A stretch of 64,000 nucleotides of DNA from Pseudomonas sessilinigenes (GTDB lineage: Bacteria; Pseudomonadota; Gammaproteobacteria; Pseudomonadales; Pseudomonadaceae): the NCBI RefSeq assembly GCF_003850565.1, contig NZ_CP027706.1, positions 434,001-498,000 on the forward strand, given 5' to 3'. Within the stretch, counting starts at the first letter, position 1. Each line of letters starts with the position of its first letter. Below are positions 38,648 through 47,554 of the stretch, piece by piece. The notes under the pieces are model-generated. The model ran no database searches. It was not told the origin of the DNA and saw nothing but the letters and a program-made list of their open reading frames with translations. Both the position numbers and the translations under genes were made by a program.

Positions 38648-39040
38648 TCAGTGTCCTGCAGAATAAATCGCGTGCGGGTCCTTGAGGACCGGTTCGACGG
38701 TTTTCCACTCGCCATCTTCGTAGACGCGGTAGAAACAGCTGTGACGGCCGGTATGGCAGGCAATGTCGCCGATCTGCTCGACCATCAGGATGATCACATC
38801 GGCGTCGCAGTCCAGGCGCATTTCATGCAGCTTCTGCACATGCCCGGACTCCTCGCCCTTGCGCCATAGCTTGCCACGCGAACGTGACCAGTAGATGGCA
38901 CGCTGCTCAGCGGCGGTCAGGCCCAGGGCTTCACGGTTCATCCAGGCCATCATCAGCACGCGCCCGGTCTTGTGATCCTGGGCGATGGCCGGCACCAGGC
39001 CGTGCTCGTCCCATTTGATCTGGTCCAGCCAATCTTTCAT
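38648..39040 (-). CDS. hisI: Phosphoribosyl-AMP cyclohydrolase
   Basis: Opens the adenine ring of phosphoribosyl-AMP, third step of histidine biosynthesis. 130 aa. Typical blocks [40 protein letters not shown], and the metal-binding [30 protein letters not shown] with Cys/Asp ligands. The ATG at 39040 lies 6 bases after GGAG; a TTG five codons upstream is not needed. Heads a likely hisI-hisE-tatABC-rsmE unit. Confidence 0.96.
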   Translation of the reverse strand: MKDWLDQIKWDEHGLVPAIAQDHKTGRVLMMAWMNREALGLTAAEQRAIYWSRSRGKLWRKGEESGHVQKLHEMRLDCDADVIILMVEQIGDIACHTGRHSCFYRVYEDGEWKTVEPVLKDPHAIYSAGH

Positions 39041-39120
39041 TTTCGACTCCGACAACCGGGCTCGACCTGCTGGTGATGCCTCGGCGATTTCGACAGTTTG
39101 CCAGCAGGTCGCGCCACTGG

Positions 39121-40725
39121 CTATCGGCGAACGATCAGATACAAGCCCACCGCAATCATGATGCCAGCCGGCCAGTGTCCCAACTCATGCAGTGGTCCGC
39201 CGGCGGCCAGGATCGAGCCGCCGCCCAGGTGGGCGGTACCGAGCAGGCGCAGGAACCAGTCGTCCTTGCGCCGCTTCCAGGGGGCTGGAGGATCGGCGGC
39301 ATGGGGCTGTGACATGCGCTCGAGCAGGTCGCGGGTCATGTTGGCCAGGTGCGGCAACTGCTCGATCTGGCTGTGGATATTGCCCAGTACGGCCTTGGGG
39401 CTCACACGTTCGCGCATCCAGCGCTCGAGGAAGGGCTGGGCGGTGTTCCACAGGTCCAGTTCCGGGTACAGCTGGCGGCCCAGGCCTTCGATGTTGAGCA
39501 GGGTCTTCTGCAGCAGCACCAGCTGTGGCTGGACTTCCATGTTGAAGCGCCGGGCCGTCTGGAACAGGCGCATCAGTACCTGGCCGAAGGAAATATCCTT
39601 CAACGGTTTTTCGAAGATCGGTTCGCAAACCGTGCGGATCGCCGCTTCGAACTCGTTGAGTTTGGTTTCCGCCGGGACCCAGCCCGAATCGATGTGCAGT
39701 TGGGCCACGCGGCGGTAGTCGCGTTTGAAGAAGGCGAACAGGTTGCGTGCCAGGTAGTCCTGGTCTTCCGGGGTGAGGCTGCCGACGATGCCGCAGTCGA
39801 TGGCGATGTACTGCGGGCTCCAGGGCTGTACGGTGCTGACGAAGATGTTGCCCGGGTGCATGTCGGCGTGGAAGAAACTGTCGCGGAACACCTGGGTGAA
39901 GAAAATCTCCACGCCACGCTCGGCAAGCATCTTCATGTCGGTGCGCTGGTCGGCCAGGGTCGCGAGGTCGGTGACCTGGATCCCGTAGATGCGCTCCATC
40001 ACCAGCACTTTCGGCCGGCACCAGTCCCAGTAGACCTGGGGGACGTAGAGCAGCGGCGAGCCTTCGAAGTTGCGCTTGAGCTGGCTGGCATTGGCCGCCT
40101 CGCGTAGCAGGTCGAGCTCGTCGTAGATGGTCTTCTCGTAGTCGCTGACCACATCCACCGGGTGCAGCAGGCGGGCGTCGGCGGAGACCTTCTCCGCGGC
40201 CCGGGCGAGTATGAACAGCCAGGCCAGGTCCTGGGCGATGACCGGCTTGAGGCCCGGACGGATCACCTTGACTACTACTTCTTCGCCGGTCTTGAGCTTG
40301 GCGGCATGTACCTGGGCGACCGAGGCCGAGGCCAGGGGCTCGATGTCGAAGCGGCTGAACACGTCGCTGATCTTCTTGCCCAGCTGTTCTTCGATCAGGG
40401 CCACGGATTTTTTCGAGTCGAACGGCGGCACCCGGTCCTGCAGCAGCATCAGCTCGTCGGCGATGTCTTCCGGCAACAGGTCACGGCGGGTGGAGAGGAT
40501 CTGCCCGAACTTGATGAAGATCGGCCCCAGGTCCTGCAACGCCAGGCGCAGGCGTGCGCCTCGGCTCAGCTCCAGTGGCTTGCGTGGGAACCAACGCCAC
40601 GGCAGGGCGAAGCGCAGGGCCAGGAGGAACCAGGGCAGGGGCAGGGCAAACAGCAGGTCATCGAGGCGGTAGCGGATCACGACGCGCTGGATGCGCAACA
40701 GACGGCGGACGGCAAGCAGCTTCAT
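39121..40725 (-). CDS. ubiB: Ubiquinone biosynthesis regulatory kinase-like protein UbiB
   Basis: 534-aa atypical protein-kinase-like (ADCK/UbiB) ATPase needed for ubiquinone synthesis. Carries the family KxGQ motif in [17 protein letters not shown], the Ala-rich loop [29 protein letters not shown] (catalytic loop) and IDCGIVG (DFG equivalent). Two C-terminal membrane segments follow after about residue 490. Starts four bases before the end of ubiJ (overlap), so ubiE-ubiJ-ubiB form one operon. Confidence 0.96.
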   Translation of the reverse strand: MKLLAVRRLLRIQRVVIRYRLDDLLFALPLPWFLLALRFALPWRWFPRKPLELSRGARLRLALQDLGPIFIKFGQILSTRRDLLPEDIADELMLLQDRVPPFDSKKSVALIEEQLGKKISDVFSRFDIEPLASASVAQVHAAKLKTGEEVVVKVIRPGLKPVIAQDLAWLFILARAAEKVSADARLLHPVDVVSDYEKTIYDELDLLREAANASQLKRNFEGSPLLYVPQVYWDWCRPKVLVMERIYGIQVTDLATLADQRTDMKMLAERGVEIFFTQVFRDSFFHADMHPGNIFVSTVQPWSPQYIAIDCGIVGSLTPEDQDYLARNLFAFFKRDYRRVAQLHIDSGWVPAETKLNEFEAAIRTVCEPIFEKPLKDISFGQVLMRLFQTARRFNMEVQPQLVLLQKTLLNIEGLGRQLYPELDLWNTAQPFLERWMRERVSPKAVLGNIHSQIEQLPHLANMTRDLLERMSQPHAADPPAPWKRRKDDWFLRLLGTAHLGGGSILAAGGPLHELGHWPAGIMIAVGLYLIVRR

Positions 40726-41345
40726 GCGTTATCGCTTGGGTCAAGGGATCGGGAAAGGCGCTCGAAGCGCGCCTCTAGGCGTTCCAGGTCGAGTTTGGCC
40801 TGGTCCAGCTCGCGAAAGCGTGCCTCGGCTTCGCGCTGACCCACCAGGGTCCGCGACTCTTCGGCGAGGAATTCGGCGAGGTTCTGGTTGAGGCTGGCGA
40901 ATCCCTGCTGGTACCAGCGTGCGCGACTGCGCACGTGGCCACTGAACAGCTGGGTCGCCACCGGGCCGAGCCAGCGCGAGAGTTCGTACTCCCAGTCCAG
41001 CTCGAGGTCCTGGAGAATGGCCGCCAGGTCCAGCAGCACGCCACTATCACCTTCCAGCTCGACCTGCGGGCTGTGCAGCACACCGGTCTTGTCCTTGCTC
41101 AGGGCCAGGCGCACCAGGCTCGAGGCCGGTGCACGCAGGGTGCAGTCAGGATCGGTGGCCCAGCGCGAGGCCAACATGAGGCCTTCATCGCTGGGCAGGA
41201 TGAACAGCTGCAGCGCCGGGCCCTGGCAGTCCACGGCGATCACTTTGCCGGTCAGGTGCTGCAGGCGCGGCAAGGCCGTGCTGTCCAGGCGCAGCATCCG
41301 GTTGATGCCGGTCTCGACGCTGGCGAGCAGGCCGCTGAGCAGCAT
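40722..41345 (-). CDS. ubiJ: Ubiquinone biosynthesis accessory factor UbiJ
   Basis: 207-aa SCP2-domain protein that binds lipid intermediates and scaffolds the ubiquinone complex. N-terminal SCP2-like region ([40 protein letters not shown]) and a C-terminal coiled coil ([27 protein letters not shown]). The ATG shares one base with the ubiE stop (TGATG), so reinitiation is likely. Longer upstream readings of the same frame overlap ubiE and are not real. Confidence 0.93.
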   Translation of the reverse strand: MLLSGLLASVETGINRMLRLDSTALPRLQHLTGKVIAVDCQGPALQLFILPSDEGLMLASRWATDPDCTLRAPASSLVRLALSKDKTGVLHSPQVELEGDSGVLLDLAAILQDLELDWEYELSRWLGPVATQLFSGHVRSRARWYQQGFASLNQNLAEFLAEESRTLVGQREAEARFRELDQAKLDLERLEARFERLSRSLDPSDNA

Positions 41346-42115
41346 CAGGGCTTGATGCCGCGGTGCAGGGCGACGATGCCTGCGGTCATGTTGTGATAGG
41401 TCACGCGATCGAAACCGGCCTCGACCATCATCGACTTCAGGGTTTCCTGGTTCGGGTGCATGCGGATCGATTCGGCCAGGTAGCGGTAGCTTTCCGAGTC
41501 GTTGGTGATCAGCTTGCCGGCCAGCGGCATGAAGGCGAACGAATAGGCATCGTAGACCTTGGACATCAGTGCGTTGGTCGGCTTGGAGAACTCCAGGACC
41601 AGCAGCCGGCCGCCGGGCTTGAGCACCCGCAGCATCGAGCGCAGGGCGTCTTCCTTGTGAGTCACGTTGCGCAGGCCGAAGGCGATGGTCACGCAGTCGA
41701 AGTGGTTGTCCGGGAAGGGCAGTTTTTCGGCATCGGCCTGGACGAACTCGACGTTGCCGGCCACGCCCAGGTCCAGCAGGCGGTCGCGACCGACCTTGAG
41801 CATGGACTCGTTGATATCTGCCAGGACGACCTGGCCGGTAGGGCCTACCAGGTGGGAGAAACGCTTGGTCAGGTCGCCGGTGCCGCCGGCGATGTCCAGC
41901 ACGCGGTTGCCGGGGCGAACGCCCGACAGCTCGATCGTGAAGCGCTTCCACAGGCGGTGCATGCCACCGGACAGCACGTCGTTCATCAGGTCGTACTTGG
42001 CCGCTACCGAGTGGAATACCTCGGCGACTTTTTCCGCTTTCTGGCTCTCGGGAACGTTCTTGAAGCCGAAGTGAGTGGTGGGTTCGGCATCGCTGCCTTT
42101 GCGCTGGTCAGTCAT
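41345..42115 (-). CDS. ubiE: Ubiquinone/menaquinone biosynthesis C-methyltransferase
   Basis: SAM-dependent methyltransferase of quinone biosynthesis. 256 aa. Motif [15 protein letters not shown] near residue 75, preceded by [18 protein letters not shown], then [27 protein letters not shown] and [13 protein letters not shown]; all are UbiE signatures. The ATG at 42115 gives [18 protein letters not shown]; the frame runs upstream without family similarity. Divergent from the PHA-associated gene at 42271. Confidence 0.97.
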   Translation of the reverse strand: MTDQRKGSDAEPTTHFGFKNVPESQKAEKVAEVFHSVAAKYDLMNDVLSGGMHRLWKRFTIELSGVRPGNRVLDIAGGTGDLTKRFSHLVGPTGQVVLADINESMLKVGRDRLLDLGVAGNVEFVQADAEKLPFPDNHFDCVTIAFGLRNVTHKEDALRSMLRVLKPGGRLLVLEFSKPTNALMSKVYDAYSFAFMPLAGKLITNDSESYRYLAESIRMHPNQETLKSMMVEAGFDRVTYHNMTAGIVALHRGIKP

Positions 42116-42270
42116 ATCGCTGTCACCAAAAGAGAATGCGGGACATTCTAATGCCGGTGGCGGTCTTTGTCTTGGCAAGCCTGAATGTAAGATAGCCATC
42201 CGCCGGGACGTTTTGACGCACATAGGGTCAAGATGTTTCAGGCAAGTCCCGAAACAGCAGGAGTCCTTAG

Positions 42271-42546
42271 ATGGCCCGTATTAGTGTTGAACGTGCCCAT
42301 GGCCTGGGTAAGCAGGTTGCCCGTGAGAAGGCCGATAAACTGGCGCAGAAACTTGCCGATCAGTACGGCCTGCAACCGCAGTGGGCGGGGGATACGCTGA
42401 ATCTCAAGCGCTCCGGGGTCAAGGGCGCGGTGCATGTGGGCGATGAGTCGATTCGCATCGATGTGGAACTGGGCATGTTGATGTCGGCCATGAGCGGCAC
42501 CATCAAGGCGGAGATCGAAAAGGCCTTGGACAAGGCCCTGGCCTGA
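42271..42546 (+). CDS. Polyhydroxyalkanoic acid system family protein
   Basis: 91-aa small protein of the PHA-granule-region family, found next to pha genes in pseudomonads; its role is not known. Sequence [30 protein letters not shown] at the start, then [29 protein letters not shown], and a short amphipathic C-terminal helix. AGGAG lies 8 bases upstream of the ATG. Followed by a GC-rich hairpin, so it may be transcribed apart from phaIF. Confidence 0.88.
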   Translation: MARISVERAHGLGKQVAREKADKLAQKLADQYGLQPQWAGDTLNLKRSGVKGAVHVGDESIRIDVELGMLMSAMSGTIKAEIEKALDKALA

Positions 42547-42574
42547 GTCCTTTGCCTGCGCCGGTGACGGCGTG

Positions 42575-42599
42575 CCCGGGCACTGCAAGGGTGCCCGGG
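42575..42599 (+). terminator. GC-rich hairpin after the small PHA-associated gene
   Basis: CCCGGGCAC (42575-42583) and GTGCCCGGG (42591-42599), perfect 9-bp stem with a 7-base loop, no T-run. Downstream, TTGCAT (42647) and CTAATT (42670) with a 17-base spacer are a weak candidate promoter for phaI. Confidence 0.45.
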
Positions 42600-42748
42600 G
42601 AGCATCGCCCGCCGATTGACTGGCGGAACCTGCGCGCAGGGTTTTATTGCATTCGTTAGGGTGCCGATTCTAATTTTTCTCTCTAGGTTGTGCCTCAAGC
42701 CCTCTTGTCGAGGGCAGTTCCTCAAACCTTCTGCGCGTGAGGTGCACC

Positions 42749-43171
42749 ATGACCAAAGTAATTCTGAAGAAAAAAGTTGATGTTCGATCGACTGCTCTGA
42801 GCGAAGTCAAATCCTATGCCCGCAAGATCTGGCTGGCTGGTCTGGGCGCCTACGCCAAAGTCGGCCAGGAAGGCAGCGATTACTTTCAGGAGTTGATCAA
42901 GGCAGGTCAATCCGTTGAAAAGAAAGGCAAAAAAGCTGTCACTGAACAACTTGAAGCGGCCAATAGTCAGATAGATAGCGTCAAGGGGGATGTCAGCACG
43001 CTTAAAGGCCGGGTCGAAGTGCAGTTGGATAAAGTCGAGAAGGCTTTTGATACGCGCGTCGCCAGTGCCTTGAATCGCATCGGCATTCCGTCTAAACATG
43101 ACGTTGAGACACTCTCTGCTAAGCTCGATGAGCTGACTGCATTGCTCGAACGTGTCGCGCGTAAACATTAA
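42749..43171 (+). CDS. phaI: PHA granule-associated phasin PhaI
   Basis: 140-aa phasin that coats medium-chain PHA granules. The phasin block YARKIWLAGLGAYAKVGQEGSDYF is shared with PhaF, followed by helical sequence with heptad-like repeats (ANSQIDSVKGDVSTLKGRVEVQLDKVEKAF is split by turns) and the ending LNRIGIPSKHDVETLSAKLDELTALLERV. ATG at 42749 after GTGAGGTG. Lies 10 bases before phaF. Confidence 0.95.
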   Translation: MTKVILKKKVDVRSTALSEVKSYARKIWLAGLGAYAKVGQEGSDYFQELIKAGQSVEKKGKKAVTEQLEAANSQIDSVKGDVSTLKGRVEVQLDKVEKAFDTRVASALNRIGIPSKHDVETLSAKLDELTALLERVARKH

Positions 43172-43181
43172 GGAGAACGGG

Positions 43182-44024
43182 ATGGCTGGTAAAAAGAATA
43201 CTGAAAAAGAAGGCAGCTCGTGGATCGGGAAAGTCGAAGAGTACTCCCGTAAAATTTGGCTTGCTGGTTTAGGCGTGTACTCGAAAATCGACTCTGACGG
43301 CAGCAAGCTTTTCGAATCCTTGGTCAAGGATGGCGAGAAAGCCGAGAAGCTGACCAAGAATGTAGTCGGCAAGAAAGTCGATGCCGCCAAAGATTCCGCG
43401 AACTCGGCCAAGTCGCGAATCAGCGACGTCAAGGACCGTGCCCTGGGCAAGTGGGATGAGCTGGAAGGGGCTTTCGACAAGCGCCTGAACAGCGCTATTT
43501 CGCGCCTGGGCGTCCCGAGCCGCAATGAAGTGAAGGCGCTGCATGACAAGGTCGATACCTTGACCAAGCAGATCGAGAAGCTCACAGGTGCCAAGGTTGC
43601 GCCGGTCGCGGCCAAGCCCGCAGCCGCCAAGCCCGCGGCCAAACCCCTGGCCAAGCCTGCAGCCAAACCAGCAGTCAAGGCGGCTGCGAAACCTGCTGCC
43701 AAGCCTGCAGCCAAGACCGCAGCCGCCAAGCCCGCGGCCAAGCCAGCAGCCAAGCCGGTTGCAGCAAAGCCCGCCGCCAAGCCTGCGGCAAAACCGGCAG
43801 CAAAACCGGCAGCAGCCAAGCCTGCCGCCAAACCCGCTGCGAAGCCGGCTGCGGCGAAAAAGCCTGTTGCCAAGAAGCCCGCTGCCAAACCTGCGGTCGC
43901 GGCCAAGCCCGCCGCGGCAGCGCCAGTGGTATCGGCCAGTTCGGCGAACTCCGTTGCCGCACCGGCTCCAGCGGTAACTCCAGCGGCCACATCGACCCCT
44001 GCGACGCCAAGCAGCCAGTCCTGA
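43182..44024 (+). CDS. phaF: PHA granule-associated protein PhaF
   Basis: 280-aa two-part protein. The N-terminal phasin half (to about 145) has YSRKIWLAGLGVYSKIDSDG and ends SRLGVPSRNEVKALHDKVD, like PhaI. The C-terminal half is a histone-H1-like, strongly basic Ala-Lys-Pro repeat (about 19 AKP units, residues about 147-250), which in known PhaF binds DNA and shares granules between daughter cells. AGGAG precedes the ATG. A strong terminator follows; convergent with phaD. Confidence 0.96.
   Translation: MAGKKNTEKEGSSWIGKVEEYSRKIWLAGLGVYSKIDSDGSKLFESLVKDGEKAEKLTKNVVGKKVDAAKDSANSAKSRISDVKDRALGKWDELEGAFDKRLNSAISRLGVPSRNEVKALHDKVDTLTKQIEKLTGAKVAPVAAKPAAAKPAAKPLAKPAAKPAVKAAAKPAAKPAAKTAAAKPAAKPAAKPVAAKPAAKPAAKPAAKPAAAKPAAKPAAKPAAAKKPVAKKPAAKPAVAAKPAAAAPVVSASSANSVAAPAPAVTPAATSTPATPSSQS
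43600..43925 (+). repeat. Ala-Lys-Pro coding repeat in phaF
   Basis: Tandem, imperfect GCCAAGCCCGC/GCCAAACC-type units encoding AAKPA and AKPA blocks. Unit order and codons vary, so slippage or recombination could change copy number between strains. Confidence 0.85.
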
Positions 44025-44040
44025 TTCCATCAGGATGCAG

Positions 44041-44074
44041 AAACGCCCGGCCTGCGAAGACCGGGCGTTTTTTA
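44041..44074 (+). terminator. Intrinsic terminator after phaF
   Basis: AAACGCCCGG, a 10-base loop CCTGCGAAGA, CCGGGCGTTTTTT: a 10-bp stem with a six-T tail between the convergent phaF and phaD. The A residues on the left arm make it weakly bidirectional. Confidence 0.92.
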
Positions 44075-44093
44075 TTGGCGGGAGAAAGCCGGG

Positions 44094-44714
44094 CTACTGC
44101 TGTTCATCCAGGTAGCGCAGGGCCATCTGTTCCGTGGCCAGCTTGGCCGGTGGCAACAGATGCGGGGCGACCAGCATCATGATCTGGTAGACCACCAGGC
44201 GAACCTCGCCCTCGCGATCGAGAATCCGCTGGTAGTCCAGGGAGAACAGCAAGGTCATGGTGATCTGTTCCACCAACTGGCCCAGGGCCTGGGTGCCACT
44301 GACCAACTGCCCCATGGTCTTGAGCCGGGCCAGCAGCGAGGCGAGCGTACGCTTGAGGGCGTTGAGCAGGTTGCGAATGCCCTTGGCCAGCTTTGGCAGG
44401 CGCCCGGCCAGGTTGGACAAGTCCTGGAACAGGAAGCGGTAGTGGGCCAGGCGCTCGACGATCAGGTGCAGGAACAGCCAGTAGTCTTCCGCCTCCAGTT
44501 GTGCGTTGGACGGCGGGTCCAGCAGCGGCGTCAGTTCGCTCTGGAAGCGTTCGAACAGGCCGAGTACCAATGGCTCCTTGCCGTGGAAGTGGTAGTAGAG
44601 GTTGCCGGGGCTGATCCCCATTTCATTGGCTACCTCCATGGTGGAGACGTTGGGCTCGCCCTTCTGGTTGAACAACTGCAGGGCACATTCGAGTATCCGG
44701 TCGCGGGTCTTCAT
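44094..44714 (-). CDS. phaD: TetR-family activator of pha genes, PhaD
   Basis: 206-aa TetR-type regulator. N-terminal helix-turn-helix (TRDRILECALQLFNQKGEPNVSTMEVANEMGISPGNLYYHFHGKE, residues 3-48) and an all-helical ligand domain. In P. putida PhaD activates the pha promoters in response to fatty-acid-derived CoA esters. Last gene of phaC1-phaZ-phaC2-phaD, 61 bases after phaC2. ATG at 44714. Confidence 0.94.
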   Translation of the reverse strand: MKTRDRILECALQLFNQKGEPNVSTMEVANEMGISPGNLYYHFHGKEPLVLGLFERFQSELTPLLDPPSNAQLEAEDYWLFLHLIVERLAHYRFLFQDLSNLAGRLPKLAKGIRNLLNALKRTLASLLARLKTMGQLVSGTQALGQLVEQITMTLLFSLDYQRILDREGEVRLVVYQIMMLVAPHLLPPAKLATEQMALRYLDEQQ

Positions 44715-44775
44715 CCTGACTTCTTGTCGGTCCGTTTAGGGGCGGCTCCGCTCTGGAGCCGAAGGGCAAGGCGTT

Positions 44776-46458
44776 TCAGCGCACGCGTACGTAGGTGCCA
44801 GGGGCATCTTCCATGGGGGGGTACTTCTGGTTGCCCAATGTGGCCAGGGATTCGCGCTGCGTTCCCGAACGTGCCTGGACCCAGGCCAGCCATTGGCCCC
44901 ACCAACTGCCGTCGACATGCTCGGCATCGTAGTACCAGGCTCGCGGGTCGCTGCTCAGCTTGGGGTTCTCCACATAATTGGCCTTGGGGTTGCCGGGTGG
45001 ATTGAGGATGCTCTGGACGTGTCCGCTGTTGGACAGCACGAAGCGTCGCTCGCCACCCAGCAGCAGGGTCGAGCGATAGACCGCATCCCAGGGGGTAATG
45101 TGATCGTTGATCCCGGCCACGCTGAAGCTGTCCACGGTGACTTTCTGCAGGTCGATCGGGGTCCCGCACACCTCCAGCCCCCCGACATGGCTCAACGGGT
45201 TGTGCTTGAAGAAGTCCAGCAGGTCGCCGTGCAGGGCGGCCGGCAGCCGGGTGCTGTCGTTGTTCCAGTAGAGGATGTCGAACACCGGCGGCTCCTTGCC
45301 CAGCAGGTAGTTGTTGATCCAGTAGTTCCAGATCAGGTCGTTGGGCCGCATCCAGGCGAATACCTTGGCCATGTCACGACCGTCCAGGACGCCCTGTTGG
45401 TAGGAGCGGCGCTTGGCGGCCTCCAGGGTCTTCTCGTCGGCGAACAGGGTCGCCGGGCTGTCCAGCTGGCTGTCCAGCAGGCTCACCAGATAGGTCGCGC
45501 TGGACACCCGGCGCAACTGCCGCTTGGCCTGCAGGTGGCCCTGCAAGGCGGCAATGGTCAGGCCCCCGGCGCAGGCGCCCACCAGGTTGACCTCGCGGCT
45601 GCCGCTGATGGAGCGCGCGGCATTCAGGGCTTCCTCGGCCGCTTCGACATAGCTCGACAGCCCCCACTCGCGGTGCCGTACATCCGGGTTGCGCCAGCTG
45701 ACCATGAACACCTGCAGGCCGTTCTTCAGCGCGTACTGGACGAAGCTGTTGGTCGGGCTGAGGTCGAAGATGTAGTACTTGTTGACCTGCGGCGGCACGA
45801 TCAACAGCGGCTTGGCGTACTGCTTCTCGCTCATGGGGCGGTACTGGATCAGTTCCAGCAGTTCATTGCGAAACACCACCGAACCTGGGGTAACGGCCAG
45901 GTTCCTGCCGACTTCGAAGGCGTGCCTGGTCACCTGGTTGGGCAGCCCGTTGTTGTGCAGCAGGTCATCCACCAGGTTGCCGATACCGCGCACCACGCTG
46001 TTGCCGCCGGTGTTGAAGATCTCCTTGATGGCCAGCGGGTTGAGCAGGGTATTGGAGGGAGACACGGCATCGTTGAACAGGGAGAAGGCGAAGTGCGCAC
46101 GAGCCCGGTCGTCCTCGTCCATGCCACTGTCGTCGATCCAGTTCCGGACCTGTGTCTGCCAGCTCAGGTAGGCCTGCAATCCGCGCTTGTAGAAGGGGTT
46201 GAGGCTCCAGGCCGGGTCGGTGAAGCGGTTGTCCTTGGGGTTGGGTTTGTGCAGGGTCTCGCCCAGGAGTACCCGACCCAACTGATTGCCCAGGGCCAGG
46301 GTGTGGCGGACGCTGTGCAATGGGTTGCGCAGGCTATGGGCCGCGACGCTGCGCAAGGTGGAAAGCAGGTCACGGCCGCGCAAGCCGGTAATCGCGCTTT
46401 GTGCCGTGATATAGGTTGCAGGGGAGGGCAGCGCACCCTGCGCAGGCTTGTCTTGCAT
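44776..46458 (-). CDS. phaC2: Class II PHA synthase 2
   Basis: 560-aa polymerase joining (R)-3-hydroxyacyl-CoA into medium-chain PHA. The lipase-like box GACAGG has the nucleophile Cys296; later PNDLIWNYWINNYLLG and AGINDHITPWDAVYRST carry the catalytic Asp and SNSGHVQSILNPPGN the His. About half identical by eye to the other synthase of this locus, with a different N-terminus (MQDKPAQGALPSP). AAGGAG lies upstream of the ATG. Between phaZ and phaD. Confidence 0.97.
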   Translation of the reverse strand: MQDKPAQGALPSPATYITAQSAITGLRGRDLLSTLRSVAAHSLRNPLHSVRHTLALGNQLGRVLLGETLHKPNPKDNRFTDPAWSLNPFYKRGLQAYLSWQTQVRNWIDDSGMDEDDRARAHFAFSLFNDAVSPSNTLLNPLAIKEIFNTGGNSVVRGIGNLVDDLLHNNGLPNQVTRHAFEVGRNLAVTPGSVVFRNELLELIQYRPMSEKQYAKPLLIVPPQVNKYYIFDLSPTNSFVQYALKNGLQVFMVSWRNPDVRHREWGLSSYVEAAEEALNAARSISGSREVNLVGACAGGLTIAALQGHLQAKRQLRRVSSATYLVSLLDSQLDSPATLFADEKTLEAAKRRSYQQGVLDGRDMAKVFAWMRPNDLIWNYWINNYLLGKEPPVFDILYWNNDSTRLPAALHGDLLDFFKHNPLSHVGGLEVCGTPIDLQKVTVDSFSVAGINDHITPWDAVYRSTLLLGGERRFVLSNSGHVQSILNPPGNPKANYVENPKLSSDPRAWYYDAEHVDGSWWGQWLAWVQARSGTQRESLATLGNQKYPPMEDAPGTYVRVR

Positions 46459-46566
46459 GAGTCAACACTCCTTCGTCAAACCACCAACAAGCAGACCAAT
46501 TCAAGACAGATAACATAGTCGGTCCTGGCCCTTCCTGCGCGCGACGGTCCTGTCGACAGAGCTCTT

Positions 46567-47427
46567 TTATTTGGCCGGGTGTACTGGCAACGGGTGCGGA
46601 TGCATCACTGCCCGCTGCCGCTCCTCCTGGAGGAACTTCATGATGATCGGGGCGACGGCCTCGGCCCGGGTGATGAGGAACAGATGGCCGTCGTCGATGA
46701 TGTGCAACTGGGCGTTGGGGATGCGCCAGGCGAGCATGCGCATGTTGATCAGGGGAATCAGCGGGTCGTCGTCGCCGGCCAGCACCAGGGTCGGCTGGTG
46801 GATCTTGTGCAGCCAGTGGATGCTGGTCCAGCCCACTCCGGCGAATAGTTGCCAGTAGTAGCCCAGCTTGCCGGCCGAACGCACCTTCGCCGCATGTTCG
46901 GCCGCCAGGTTCGGGTCACGGCGGAAGGCCCCGCCGTAGATCAACGGTGCAATACGCATGACGTGGGAAGGCTGCACGTAGCGCCGTGGGCTGGCCATCA
47001 TCCACAGCACCTTGGGTTTGCCGGGAACCATGAAGGCGCCGGCGGCGGTGGCTGCCAGTACCAGCTTCTTGCAACGCTCGGGGTAGTCGTAGGCGAACTG
47101 CTGGGCCAGGGCCCCGCCCCAGGACACGCCGACGGCATTGACCTGGCCATAGTCGAGGTAGTCGAGCATGCGCGCGGTGAGCTTGGCCAGGCCCGGAAAA
47201 CGGTAGGGCCGGCTCGGTGTCGATGAGCCGCCGACACCGGGCACGTCGAAAGCGATGACTTCCAGGTCCGGGTCCAGGGCCTGGACGAAGGGGAACACCA
47301 GCTCCAGGTTGGCGCCGATGCCGTTGAAGATCAGCAATGGCGTCAAGTGAGGCTTGCCGGGACGTACCGCGGTGCGGATGGTCTGGCCATCCAGGTCGAC
47401 GGTACGGAAGATGAAAGAGTGTGGCAT
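46567..47427 (-). CDS. phaZ: Intracellular PHA depolymerase
   Basis: 286-aa alpha/beta hydrolase that mobilises stored medium-chain PHA to 3-hydroxy acids. Nucleophile elbow GVSWGG with Ser102; DVPGVGGSSTPSRPYRFPG, GDDDPLIPLIN (Asp) and IDDGHLFLITRAE (His) complete the triad. The ATG at 47427 gives MPHSFIFRTVDLDGQ, the family start. Lies between the two synthase genes, so synthesis and turnover genes share transcripts. Confidence 0.96.
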   Translation of the reverse strand: MPHSFIFRTVDLDGQTIRTAVRPGKPHLTPLLIFNGIGANLELVFPFVQALDPDLEVIAFDVPGVGGSSTPSRPYRFPGLAKLTARMLDYLDYGQVNAVGVSWGGALAQQFAYDYPERCKKLVLAATAAGAFMVPGKPKVLWMMASPRRYVQPSHVMRIAPLIYGGAFRRDPNLAAEHAAKVRSAGKLGYYWQLFAGVGWTSIHWLHKIHQPTLVLAGDDDPLIPLINMRMLAWRIPNAQLHIIDDGHLFLITRAEAVAPIIMKFLQEERQRAVMHPHPLPVHPAK

Positions 47428-47518
47428 GCCGTAGCCCTGTGAATTGAACCGTTGGAGACGCCCTTGCTGGCGCGCTCCGGATTTCCCGAGGCCAGGCCTC
47501 ATATCAAGAATAGGGCTT

Positions 47519-47539
47519 GGCGGCACTTTTGGTACCGCC
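47519..47539 (-). other. Hairpin between phaC1 and phaZ
   Basis: On the transcribed strand GGCGGTAC and GTGCCGCC pair over 8 bp (one G-U) with a 5-base loop, 16 bases after the phaC1 stop. No T-run. It could stabilise the phaC1 part of the mRNA or cause partial termination before phaZ. Confidence 0.5.
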
Positions 47540-47554
47540 GTGCTCGAGGCCCGA

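Noticed and set aside
42756..42790. AAGAAAAA in early phaI codons as a Crc motif
   Set aside because: It formally fits AAnAAnAA but is simple Lys-codon A-richness, so the match carries little weight.
43600..43925. Possible CRISPR or minisatellite signal
   Set aside because: The repeated DNA is in frame, has no spacers, and encodes the Ala-Lys-Pro arm of PhaF.
44893..46518. 541-codon open frame opposite phaC2
   Set aside because: Shadow of phaC2; sequence is Val/Gln/Gly-rich without a signature. A similar shadow lies opposite phaC1.
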